Assembly (NCBI GenBank): GCA_023079485.1
Contig: CM041084.1
Coordinates: 123,969,450 to 124,033,449, forward strand
Length of the DNA: 64,000 nucleotides
Direction of reading: 5' to 3'
Source: Archilochus colubris
Taxonomy: Eukaryota; Chordata; Aves; Apodiformes; Trochilidae
Below the pieces are notes generated by a model. The model searched no databases. It saw only the letters and a program-made list of their open reading frames with translations, and was not told the origin of the DNA. The translations under genes were made by a program, and so were the position numbers. Positions 27,336 to 38,506 of the stretch are shown in pieces (positions within the stretch are counted from its first letter, which is position 1; each line of letters begins with the position of its first letter).

Positions 27336-30300
27336 GTTATTTCACCTTCTTTCCATCCTATTTCTACCCCAGTTCTTAGACTGAAATAATTTAGCAAGAT
27401 CCTGCAGCTTTTACCTAGCATTAGTACCACCATACTTGGCAGTCCCATTCAAATAAAGGGATTATTTGTGCTGTAAACTTTGATTCAGCTTGACTGAAGG
27501 TAGCAGAACTGATCTCCTGTTTTTTATGGGAAAGGCAAATTCATCTATGGATGCACTGGATTTAATGACAGCCTATAGAACTCACCATTATCCCTTGCTA
27601 CTTAAAGGTTGAACTTGGTACTTGCAATATCCATTTGGGACATGTTTAAAGCAGGGGAGGGTGGTATTGCCAACACCCAGAATAAGTGATTAGGGCACTG
27701 TGCAATTATTCTGGCATTAAGTAGCCCACATGATGAAGAGAGAATAGAAACTGGATTTCTTGGAAGAGGGCTTTAATCCACACCCTGTTGCCCAAAGGAC
27801 TGGTGGCATCAGTGATATAATTTCGTCTGGTTTCAGTTGCTGGCCCATTCCAGCTTCCCTGTGGTCCCAGCATGAGATAGGCATCCATGTCTCCGCCAGA
27901 GCAGGCACCCCTGACAGGTCTAGGAGATTATTTTTTGTAACTATATGATTGTAATAGCATTGTAATTGTAATATGCAATTGTATATGCAAAATGTAATAG
28001 CTCTTCTACAGATTTGCAGACACTGTTCTGTTGACTACATATGTATGTATGTGTGTCCATTACCTCACGTTTCTAACACTCAGTTATTCCTATTTTCCCT
28101 ATTTTTCCGACATAAATAATGAAGCTAGCAGAAGGCAATTTTGTTCACTTACTTTTGTGGTATAAAATTATCACAGAAGAAAATCATCCCTTTCTATGAT
28201 GATTTCTGTGCTTTGGAGGAATAGCTAAGCAATCATATTTTTATCATCAGGGAATCTATATGTAAATTTGGCATCACTTCAGATACAAAGGCTAAAGCAC
28301 ATCAAGAGTAAGTGGACTTTCTTCCAATGACAGATAAGAAGCTCTAGCCAGTTCCTACAAATCCCTTAGAGAGAGCATGAACTCTATTCTTTCCCAATTC
28401 CCACTTTCCCTTAATTGCAGAGTAAATTTACTAGTAAGAGAGATTATTCTGAAATGGTTAACTTTAATTTTTTGTTACTTTTTCAAATAAAAAATGAGAA
28501 ATTCATTAATAGGCATGCCTGCAATCTGAACTGTGCATGATTGTTTTATCCAATTCTGTTACAGCTAAAAATGTTGTGAACGGTAAAATTAAGAAACCAG
28601 TAATAATAATTTTGCAAATTATTTTTATGTCATTGAGAATATGAACGTGACTGTCTGGAGTACGAAATCAAATTGTGTACTTTTTTTGGTCCCATTAGGT
28701 ATTTGGAGGTGCAAACTAAGATAGAATTTAAATTACCTTTGTAATAATTCTAATCCACAATATGAAAGTGCAGTTTTCAAAGTATGGAATGACTGTCCTA
28801 GTCTATGTGATCTAGACTAGGAGCTCAAGTTTCCTGTCTTACTAGCTGACCCCAGTTATCTCTGAACTCCTTGGACTGGCAGGGAATTCTGTCCAGCTCC
28901 TAACAGCCACGCTGGAACATATTTCAAAGAGGTGTGGATGAAAAAGGGATGTTTCATTCTGTTATACACATCTCAATGTATTCACTCATTTTAGTTTTGA
29001 TTATTCTGAACTTGTCTTTATTCGGTATTTTCAATTTGTATCTGTAGTGAGCTGACTGATGTCTTATGAAAGCAACACATGTAAAAGGTATATTGCAGAT
29101 TATTCGCTGTGCTTTGACTCTGTTGGCCATTCTCAAACAAATAAACTCTAGACCTAGATATGTATTTTCTCTGTTTCTAAACTGTGAAGTAATTCTGTAG
29201 TTTGCTGTTCATTCAGTGATGGTACTGATAGAATATGGGATCTACAGCACAAATCAAGGCTTTGTTTTTTCAGGAGAAAGGAATTTGGAGTAATATCAGG
29301 TTTTAAGTGAACCTATCTTCAAAAATCACATCCAGGTGTTTGTAAAACATCTTCCTCTATGGTGAAAATTTTTCTGATGCTTTCATGAACACATCTTTCT
29401 TCCCAATGCTCTAATAGACAATATCTCTGAGTGTCTTGCCAGATCAGTCTCATTCTCTGGTCATATAGATTAAAAATAAAAGTAGAAACTAGAAGTATTT
29501 TGTTAGTGCCAGATTTCCAGTTTATTTTTTTCCTTTTTTTTTATCTATGGAACAAGAGGTAGAGAAGGTAGGAACATGGAAAGTTACAGACTGAGCTTCT
29601 GAAATGAGTCTTTTCCAAATAAGTGAAACTTAAAAATAAGTCTTTTACTATGTAACTTGGTTCCCCAAAACTACAACTTGCCACAAGGCACCTCCTATCC
29701 TCTATGAAAGTATTATAAAATGTTAAGATTTTATGTTTGATATCAGTCATGAACACTGCAGGCATGTTCCTTTGATTAGTTACCAAAAAAAGTCAAAGCC
29801 AATTACACAGCTTTTTCAGACTTTTAGGTTTATTTTGACCCTCGTTAGTTTACATAAATGATGACCTAGAAGATTTAATTGTAGGTCTTTCTGTGCTTGT
29901 TCCTGTTTCTGAGAAAAACAAATTTCATCAGAAGTTAAATATATTCTTAAAGACTCTTGGAATCCTTGGAATGTAAAAATATTATAAAAATCTGGAAAAC
30001 AAAACAAAACTACCAAAAATTAACAAACATTTAAACTGCAAATTCAGCTTCAAACTCTGTGAGGTGCATGCAAGGTATTCTGCAAGGTTGAAAGAAACTT
30101 TCACTTTAAATATTTTTTTTGTGAACACTTTAAAAAAAAAATAGATTCTTGAAGTTATAGCACCTTTTAACCCATGTTAGAATAAGCAGTTTTAGCCTAA
30201 AACATGAATGTAAACAAAGTAATTAATTTCATTTCAGAAATATCAAATGCTTCTTGAAGTGATGTTGCACAGTAAATATTGACCAGATCTTTATATTGAA

Positions 30301-30654
30301 ATTTTTTTTCTATTCCTCATCTTTGGGTACCAGAAATGGTGGTATCTAGACAAAGATTGAATTAGTATTATTTTTAAGAAATTCAGCCTAACTTCAGGCT
30401 CTGGAAAATTAAAAATAAAATATCTGTATGTGTTTAAAAATCATACGTGACAATAGAAAAGACCTAGAATAAATTGCTCAGTACAGCTCTCAATGAGAAG
30501 TTTTTGGACTATATCTATTCTGTAAAGAGTTGGTATTAGGTGTTAATGCTTGAAATAACTATAACCATGCCAGAGAGTATTCCATATATGTGTGATGGGT
30601 ATATAGTTATGAATACTCCTACCAGTGGCAATGGAACTGTGATTAAAAGGTTGT

Positions 30655-30770
30655 GTGGGTTTTTTTGGTGGTTTTTTTTTTTTTTTTTTGGGGGGGGGGG
30701 TGAAGGATGGGGACTAGGAAGGGGAAGGGAGGTAGGGAGGAAGGAAGGGTGTGGTAGGGGTCTTGATTGG
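30655..30770 (+). repeat. T18-G11 junction and G-rich tract
   Basis: T18 (30672-30689) passes directly into G11 (30690-30700). A purine tract with runs GGGG, GGGG, GGG, GGG and GGGG follows to about 30760. It is the only strongly G-rich strand in the window and could form a G-quadruplex in the RALYL sense RNA. Confidence 0.85.
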
Positions 30771-33700
30771 TTTTTTTATTAGTGTTACTTTGTCAAAAAT
30801 GTGGTTGGTCTGTTGCATTTTCTTTTTATTGTTGCACTTGGTTGTTGTTTGGTTTTTGTTTGGTTTTTGTTAGGATGCAAGTTCAACCTCATCAGTTGAG
30901 AAATTACAGCTTTTTCAGTGTATTCTTTTAATTTACTTTGCCCTGCTTTGGGCTATTGTCATCAGGAAGATTTGGGATTAAATTATTATGGACAGCTTTT
31001 TTTCCACAGGATCACTGCTTCATTCAGTTCCCAGGATAGATGACGCAATTTGTTTAATTATCAGTAGCCAACAGCTTTTCTAATTTGTTAAAAAAAGTGG
31101 CTATTTTGCATTCAAACCATGGAGATAGAATTTTTCATTTCCTTATGAGCTTTCCTGTGGCCAGTATATTAGCTGAATTTTCATGCCATATTTTTGGGGG
31201 AAGATACAATTTTATTTTCCTAGGGAAACAGAGTTGCAGAAATATTAAAGATCAGACACATCTGCTGCCTTCGAGTCAAATTTTTTAGGCATTTAGGACT
31301 AGATTCTTCAAGATATATAATATTACCCAGAGTTTTGTAAGTTCTAAGAGATGTTGATTTTGCTGACATGTTTGCAGTGGACAAGGACAAAAGTCCATCA
31401 GTTTACTATCAAATTAGGACAACCATCAACTTTACTGTATTTGAAAGCCATTTGAAGCCATTGCAATGGAGAAATTTGGTTCAAGTACCCCATTTTGAAC
31501 TACAGACTAATAGGAAAAAGAGGGTGAAATAGATTTTCTGGAATGGCATTAATTTTATTCAGTCTGCAACCTTCTGTTTACATTGCTGGCTCCAGCAAAG
31601 AAGAAAAAAAATTAAAAAACCACAAAAGCAAATGATTTTGGTTATAAAACTTGATTCACTCAACCACAGATGCAGACAATGTACTCCATGCAAATGAAGC
31701 AGTGGCTGTTAGATCTTTATTGCTTTTCAAACTTAGGACTTTGTGTGGATATAATGAATGATTATTATGGGTAATATTTCTTACTGTGATGTAAACTGAA
31801 GCTTTTTAATCTATTAAAATAACTCTTTTCTTTGGGCAAGGAGAGAATATCCAAGAGTCTTGTAGTGAGAGGCATATCTTGTTTTCCCACTCCTGAGAGA
31901 AAAATTGCTCCACCTAAAAATGGCTTTTCCTGAATTCAGCTTCTCCTTCCACTATGCTTTTTAAGCATTTTGATACTCCTTCATTGAGGATTCTGTTTCC
32001 TTTCAAAGCTAGACCCCTAGTGTTTCAAAGCTTGAGTTCAGTAAATCACATCTTTGCAGTTACATGCTTGAAATCCAGAGCTTTTTCTGCTGAAATTATA
32101 TAATGGAAAAACAAAGAAGTCTCTGCTTCATCTGCAGATGGGGTCTGCCAAGTCTCAGCCTAGTCTTGTAGATGATACAATGATATCTTTCTACTGTTTA
32201 GGAAGAACAGTTGATGAGCCACAGGAAATTCCCTTGCCTGTTAACTCCCTCATTTCTTTGAGTCTTGGGGTGACAGTAAATTGAGGCAAGGGTGTGGAAA
32301 TCTTTAGAGAAAGTTTCCAAAGAGAGACCAGAGCTCATAAAGGAAAATTAGAGAAAGAAGATATTAAGTCTGTTAAAAACACAAGGAAAGAAGGTGACGA
32401 TGAGAGATCAAAAATTAATCTTACTTCACTTCCAGAAATCCTGTTAAACCAAATATTTTTTTCAAATGTGGTTGTTTCTCTGTGTTTATTTTAATTTTTT
32501 TATACTTACCAGGCATCATCCTAAGAAAATGAATGGGAGCCTTGGGTAAAAGGAAACTGCCTGCCTATGACTTTAAAGAGCAGCCTTTTTTTCTCTGGGC
32601 GCCCATAGCTGGCACTGTGCTCTTCAGGTTACAAACGGAAAAAGGAGCCTAAAATATCAGTTGTGAGAGGCCATAGACTAATTATGCTAGAGCTTACTTC
32701 TGCACTGCAGGTACCTTTTTCAGTCGACTAGTTTTCAGTGTTTTCTCTGTCTTATATTCCCTAAATGACATATTTAGCATTATCAGCATCATGCAATCAC
32801 AATAATTCTCTGAAAACATTAGTTAAAACATTGGCAGGGAAATAATTCACATGGAACATAGGTGAGTAGTCTGGACAATGGGGAAAGTCATGTAGATATG
32901 TTTTCTACTTTTTAGTTTTTCCCTCTCATCTGTCATGAAAGGCAGTGACGAGGAACAGGAAGGTTGTTTGCTGTGCTGAATGCTGTTAGAAGGGGAAAAA
33001 TTCCAAAATGAAATGAGCAGTGTGTACAATTCATTGCACAATTTCAGTCAGAAATTGCTGCCACATGGACTCAGACTTTCTAATGGCTTTTCACAATCAG
33101 CCATCTGTAATCACCAATTGGTAAGGTGCCTGCAATATTTATTTTGAAATGCTGTATAACCTCACAGCATCTGGAAATACCCACAGTGCATACTGTACAA
33201 CCATAAACTACATAAATGCTGAGGAGGATTCAACAAACTCCTCTATGAAAATGATTTTTTGTTGAGACATGCAGAAGAAGCAAGACCAGAATGGATTCAT
33301 CCAAGTATAGGTTACATTGTATACATCCTTTTAAAATTTCCCTGTCATTGTGGATTTTCTTATTTTTTGAGAAATAATAAAGAAAACCTTGGTGACAAAT
33401 TGGGCTAAAAGATGTCAAAAAGGTGTAGAATATTCCTAGGAGAGATTTTGCACGATGATACAATGGAAAATGTCATTAGGGTGTTTTCCATTCTCATTTA
33501 AGTCTTTCTGGTTTGTTTCTTTCACTTTGCCTATATTTCAAATGGAATTTATTTGTGTATGTGTATTTGATTGGGACTTAAGGCTGAGTCCATGTGTCTA
33601 TGAAGACATTTTGAGAAAATCTGCTTGTTGTTATGCTGGGAGAGAAAATCTCCTTCCCAACAGGTGACATTATGAAAGCAAATTCATTAATGTTTGTGAG

Positions 33701-33900
33701 TTGATGCCACTTGGCAAATTTGGTATGATCACTGAAAAATGGCCAAATTTTAAAGCAGCTGCACTTAGCATTATGTAAAATTCATGACATTTTTTCAGCA
33801 TGTAAATGGAGAGTGAATAAATGTCAAAGCTTTTTAGATAGACACTATCTAAAAAAACTTTGAATTTTCCCATATACTTTTGTTACAATATCTCAATCTT

Positions 33901-34033
33901 GTTCAAGGCCAGGCTGGACAGAGCTTTGAGCAACTTGATCTAGTGAAAGGTGTCCCTGTCCATTCAGGGGGGTTGGAACTAGATGATCTTCAAGGTCCCT
34001 TCCAGCTCTACCTATTCTATGATTCTATGATTC
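33901..34033 (+). mobile_element. CR1 LINE 3' end
   Basis: A well preserved CR1 3' UTR: GTTCAAGGCCAGGCTGGACA, GAGCAACTTGATCTAGTG, GGTTGGAACTAGATGATCTT, CAAGGTCCCTTCCAGCTC, then ATTCTATGATTCTATGATTCC. It is 5'-truncated to ~133 bases. It is the least decayed of the short copies upstream of the RALYL exon. Confidence 0.92.
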
Positions 34034-35207
34034 CTGTCATGTTTTGTCTTATCCAAGACAATATTTTATTCCCCAGTTTTTCACATTGCTTTGTGAGGTA
34101 GAAAATACTTTTGTTTTAAATTTTTTTTTTTACATTTATTTTTTTCACTTCAATCAGCAACAAGTTGAAAAGTCTACTCTCCACAGCTTTCTCCAAGAGT
34201 AGATAGATTAAATAGGTGGAATACGTATTCCCTTTCACCTTTTGTGTCACTCAGTTTATTCTATAACTACAGACTAATTAAAGGTGTACCTCAATTTGCA
34301 AATTTTTAGTTTCTAAAGATTCTTTTGATCTTATGAGAGGGAAAAATTTTATAATACACCTCTTCAATGTTTGTATAGTAAACCCTTTAAAGTCTATATA
34401 CTTGGGTTAAAAATTATGTACTGAGAGATAGAAGGAGGATGTATATTTGAATTTAGAGGATCATTAACAAGCTTATAGCAATTGCTCTATAATCCTTACA
34501 GCTGAGTTGTCTGAGAGACTGCTAATATTTCCAGTTTCTCAGCAGAATTTTTCTGCTATCTACCTTAAAGGTTTAGAGAACTGGTAGTACAGTGGTGGAA
34601 AATAACGAAACCAAACCACTGAAAAAACTCTCAAGTTCTTTCTGAAAAGGTAGCTATATAGTTTTCAAATAGGTGGCATGGAAATAAGCTTTTATGGTTT
34701 TGGACAAGGTTTGGATTATAAAAAATTACGAGTGCACATGGATTTATTTCTTCATTTTTTATTAACTGAAGTATAAGATGAAGGCAAAAGCTGTGAAAGT
34801 ATTTATTATAAAACCAACACAAACACTTATGTCATACTTTTGTTGATGGTGCTTGGTGGAAAAGTTTACTATATAATTCATAACAAAATCTGTCAACAAA
34901 CTAATGATAGCTTTTACAAAGTAGAATTTTTCATAGAAATAGGGATACATAAAAAAGTAAATGTTTTTCTAGTATCTATGATACTTTAGGTAGGCAAGTC
35001 AGTAGAAATGCCATGGCTATTCAAATACAATTTAATATAATTAATTCTATAAATGACCATTTGATAAGTCACCTTAATTGTAGGTTAAAAGTTACATTGT
35101 CAGTAGTAAAAGACATATAACATTGTTAAATAAATTGGAGTAAACAACTAAATTGAAAATTATCTGAAAGTCTGTCTTAATAAAACCTACATTGTTTTTA
35201 CACACCT

Positions 35208-35240
35208 AAAAATAAAACAAAACAGAAAAATAAAATAAGA
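35208..35240 (+). repeat. A-rich tract
   Basis: AAAATAAAACAAAACAGAAAA followed by ATAAAATA. Confidence 0.65.
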
Positions 35241-36317
35241 TTAATATAATACAATGCAATGTGGTATGATATGATATAAAAACTTAGTGAATGCAATAAA
35301 AAACACTTGAGAAACAATCTCTTTCAGTTCTATAAAATGTTGCATGAACTTTGGTTAAATGGGGCCTGAATTTAACTTCAGTCTTGTACTGCGTCTGCTG
35401 CTAGCTGCATCAACTTGTCTTACCGAGATCACTGAGCAAAGTCCTTTCTTTTCTGAAAATGACACCTATACAAATAGATTATGTCTTCAGCTTTCTTCTC
35501 AGTAGCATTAGGAATCCTGATATTTATAAAAATCTTGGCAGATTTAATCATCTCCCTTAAACACAAATGGAATAAGGACATCTCATTTGTTTTAATCGCA
35601 TTCTTTCTTTTTTTAGTCTGTCTAGACTATTTTAGCAACCACAGAGCTGTGCTTTTCTTGTGATGGGTGGCATGCTTATATTTGCAGATGGTTATTTCAG
35701 GCTGTCTTTTCTTATGATTAAATATTGATGGAAACTTACTTAGAAATACATTTTTAAATGAGATTCTAATAAACTCATCCTATGTACCTACTCAGAATTC
35801 AAATAGTAAAAAAAAAAATAAAAATCTGCACATAAAATGGAAGGAATTATTTTTGCATATTTTACAAAGATAGAACAGTACATGTATGGAAAGATGATTA
35901 CACTTCCTGTGTTGTACCAGTCACCCCTTAAAATGTCAGCTGTTGTTTCTCTTTTATAAATTATTGTTTTCAATTCCTCATTTCTACCATATTTCCCCAA
36001 AATAAAACTTATGTGGGAAAAAGCATGTGCATGTTAATTGTCCTTTAATTCTTCAGTATTTGAGGAAAAAGCATAATTTTAAAAAATGCCATTGATATTA
36101 ATAACAGTACTTTCTACTTAACACCACTGTATTTAGTTCTTTCAAGTTCTTCAATATGTCAGGATTGCACATCAAAGATATTAGAATATGAATGGTTTCT
36201 GAATATTTCAAACTTTCGTTCTTCCTAAGCCAAGGGTACAACCAAAGACATAGTTTCTGATATTTTGAAGGCATTTATGTTAAGTTCTCAGTCTATTTAA
36301 GTGTAGGTTTGGAAGGC

Positions 36318-36352
36318 AAAAAAAAAAAACAAAACAAAAAGAGAGAAAAAAA
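36318..36352 (+). repeat. A-rich tract just left of the tRNA-hairpin insert
   Basis: A12, C, AAAAC, A5, GAGAG and A7, ending 33 bases before the putative target duplication at 36385. Confidence 0.7.
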
Positions 36353-36543
36353 TCTTTGTACAGTTTCACAGAGCTCTAGTAGTCAAGGAATTGTAGTGAA
36401 ATGAGGCAACCAGGTGCCACTAATTGCCAGTGAGTGAGCATGAGCTTGTGTTAAGCCCACCTGTGCCTAATTAGGGGGGGCCCCCACTGCACATGAGCAG
36501 GACCGGGGGGGCCAATAAAAGGTGAAGCCTAAGACATAAGCTC

Positions 36544-36559
36544 AGCTCAGTCCTGAGCT
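36544..36559 (+). repeat. small hairpin AGCTCAG/CTGAGCT
   Basis: A perfect 7-bp stem with a TC loop, placed about 20 bases downstream of the AATAAAAGG box and 20 bases before the long hairpin of the same insert. Confidence 0.6.
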
Positions 36560-36578
36560 AGTCAGCAGAGAGGTTAGT

Positions 36579-36782
36579 CCCTCTTGGAGCACTGCACTAC
36601 CTTCATTGCACCACTAGCGTTCATCGCCATCAGGGTGAGGCTTGAGTGGCGCAGCCGGCTAAGCACGTAACGACACAATCTGATCAATGCTGGAGGTCGC
36701 GGGTTCGAGACTCCTCAAAGCCTCACCCTGACGCCGATGAGCACTAGTGGCGCAATGAAGGTAGTGCACTGCTCCAAGAAGG
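36579..36782 (+). repeat. 62-bp-arm inverted repeat enclosing a tRNA-like sequence
   Basis: The left arm 36579-36640 and right arm 36721-36782 are inverse complements at 55 of 62 positions with no gap. One of the seven differences would be a G-U wobble in RNA. The longest perfect blocks include GTGCACTACCTTCATTGC-type sequence and CAGGGTGAGG. The loop (36641-36720) continues into an acceptor-like stem, GGCTTGAG with CTCAAAGCC, so the whole can fold as one rod capped by a tRNA-like cloverleaf. The tight symmetry and CpG retention suggest selection or recent origin. Confidence 0.85.
36639..36722 (+). ncRNA. tRNA-like sequence with Pol III A and B boxes
   Basis: TGGCGCAGCCGG (36647-36658) fits the A-box consensus TRGCNNAGYNGG at every position. 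GGTTCGAGACT (36702-36712) fits the B box GGTTCGANNCY. Spacing of 55 bases from start to start is within the Pol III range. GGCTTGAG and CTCAAAGCC form an acceptor-like stem with one bulge. A loop CTGATCA could present anticodon GAT (Ile). AGGTCGCGGGTTCGA resembles the 3' half of vertebrate tRNA-Ile. The anticodon and T stems are poorly paired, so it is not a functional tRNA. The first T-run that could stop Pol III is TTTTT at 36818-36822. It may be a tRNA-derived SINE head. Confidence 0.6.
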
Positions 36783-36956
36783 AATACATTAAATTGTAGT
36801 AGGTTCAGTACAATATATTTTTGAAGCTATTTTGTGTGATATTTAGAATTAAGCCATAATTTCCCAGACTGGTCTTAAACTGAGAAAACAGTATTTTCTC
36901 CATTTGGTGAGATCTGACAGGTTCTGCATTCTGTAAAGAATAGGAATTGCCTGAAG

Positions 36957-36993
36957 TTTTTATGTTGGAGTTGTCTTTTATGTTGGAGTTCTT
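36957..36993 (+). repeat. 18-bp tandem duplication
   Basis: TTTTATGTTGGAGTTGTC is followed at once by TTTTATGTTGGAGTTCTT. Confidence 0.85.
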
Positions 36994-38447
36994 GACTTTC
37001 CAAGTCAAGATGTGGGGGTAAGAAATTATAAGCATCCAACATACGAACGGATTGACAGTGTCATATTAAATGTCTTCCCATCTTTCTATGAAACATTTTG
37101 GAGGAATTTTCTTCTTATCCAGAGGCTGAGCTTTGCAGAAACACTTCTAAATGTTTATTCTTTGCAAAGAAATAGTTCTTCCGGAAGAAGTTATTTCAAA
37201 TCTCTGCTTTAGCTATTGTAACTAGACTGTGTGCATTATTCATACTTTCATGTAGACTGATATATCCCTTCATGCTCATGTCAAGCAGTCTGAATCTGTA
37301 AGTTACACACCCAAGGATTTATATGTCAGACAGCAACCAGCAAAAGGAGAACAAGATTTTTGACTCTCTCAGACATCTCAGTATATGCCTTAATTTTAGT
37401 GTTAGTCACAGCATTTCACAGGTTTCTGCTCTACTTCTCCATCAAAGAAAGCAAGAACCAGTGCAGGTCTGCATAATTTGTTGTTGTTCTGAAGATGTGT
37501 GCATACATTAGAGCTCCTAATTCATTTTGGAATGGTAGAAAAGACCTCAGTTTTCAAAAGAACTTCAGCATTTCAGAATGAGTGCCTTGTCCAGAGGAGA
37601 GCATTTTTCAAATATTCAGTGACAGGAAAATGCATCAAATAGTAAGTTTTTAGATTACCAATATATAAAAAAACAGAGATGGCTGCAATTTTCCACTCTT
37701 TCTTAAATGCACTTCTTTACACTCACTTTTTATTATACCCTTTAGAGAAGCTGACAGACAGGAAAAGAAATAGCTCAATAAAAACTACTGGAAACATCTG
37801 AGGAAATGACTTTTGAGAAATATCTATGTGGTGAAATTTCATCCAGATACTTCTCCTAACCATGACTAACATTTCAGTTGTGCAGGTAATTTTCTATTTC
37901 TATAAACTAATAGCACTTAAATTTTCCCTTGTGTAAATATTAAAGATAGGGATGAAAGTCACATACTGATTAAATTGAAAGAAATAAGAGAATAGAAACC
38001 ATCTCCTTAAAAACCATTTCTTCTTAGGGGTCATACCTCTTTCTGTAATGAAAAAGATAAAAATAGAACAGTAAAAAGCTTTAAACCAGTACACTTTTTT
38101 TTTTTTTAAACATATAACTAATTTAAAAAGCAAATTCTTATAGAAATTGAAGGTGGCTGAGCTTAATGGATTCAGTTTACAGAGTTGGTGCCTTTCTCCT
38201 CAGAATATTACCTGTAACTATTGATCTTCCACTTTGGCTTCTTATTCCACAACATCTGGTAAATTTTTCAAATAATCAGGAGTTGAATAACTTATCAGAA
38301 CATCTGTAACCATCATGTAATCAGCTTCAGATAAAACATTGCAAGGATTGATAAAAATTATAAAAGGGTATTTTAAGTGACACGAGGATGATGAGAGTGA
38401 TGTTACTCAGCTACAGCTTACCCTTAGAATTTAAAACATTTCCAGTG

Positions 38448-38506
38448 GTGTTTTTTGTTTTTGGGGTTTTTTGGTTTGGTTTGGTTTGTTTTTTTTCTTT
38501 TTTTTC
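38448..38506 (+). repeat. T/G low-complexity tract
   Basis: Units of TTTGG and GGTTT with T-runs. On the - strand it reads as an A/C tract like those at 27140 and 60541. Confidence 0.7.

Larger units (their letters stand above)
24773..33900. other. intronic, no gene recognised
   Basis: Unique AT-rich sequence with A-tracts and the G-rich tract at 30655. The stretch 27640-27930 is locally GC-richer with frames on both strands but no identifiable product. Confidence 0.45.
34034..36384. other. intronic, no gene recognised
   Basis: Very AT-rich, with A-tracts at 35208 and 36318 immediately left of the GC-rich insert. No coding or RNA gene signal. Confidence 0.5.
36385..36800 (+). mobile_element. 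unclassified GC-rich insert with tRNA-like core in a long hairpin
   Basis: A CpG-rich island of foreign composition in AT-rich intron. Left junction: AAGGAATTGTAGT (36385-36397). Right side: AAGGAAT (36779-36785), nine extra bases, then TGTAGT (36795-36800), with AATTGTAGT in full at 36792-36800. This is a target-site duplication of 7-13 bp broken by a filler, or two partly fortuitous repeats. The inferred element is 36398 to 36778 or 36791. The 5' half (36398-36578) has homopurine/homopyrimidine blocks and CCAATAAAAGG at 36515-36525, which could be a TATA-like box. The 3' half is a near-palindrome with a tRNA-like centre, listed separately. The 3' end has no poly-A and no CR1-like tail. TG...CA ends with a matched duplication are not seen, so a solo LTR is not favoured. 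I do not recognise the family. Confidence 0.6.

Noticed and set aside
36639..36722. Functional tRNA-Ile gene
   Set aside because: A and B boxes are good and a GAT anticodon can be placed, but the anticodon and T stems do not pair properly and the acceptor stem has a bulge.
36392..36788. Solo LTR reading (TG...CA) of the GC-rich insert
   Set aside because: TGTAGTG and ATACA could be termini, but the flanking bases are not duplicated for these ends, and the 3' half is a palindrome around a tRNA-like sequence, which is not LTR architecture. Not fully excluded.
37530..37600. CR1-like GGAATGGTAGAAAAGACCTC
   Set aside because: The similarity to antisense CR1 ends within about 20 bases and no terminal octamer is present.
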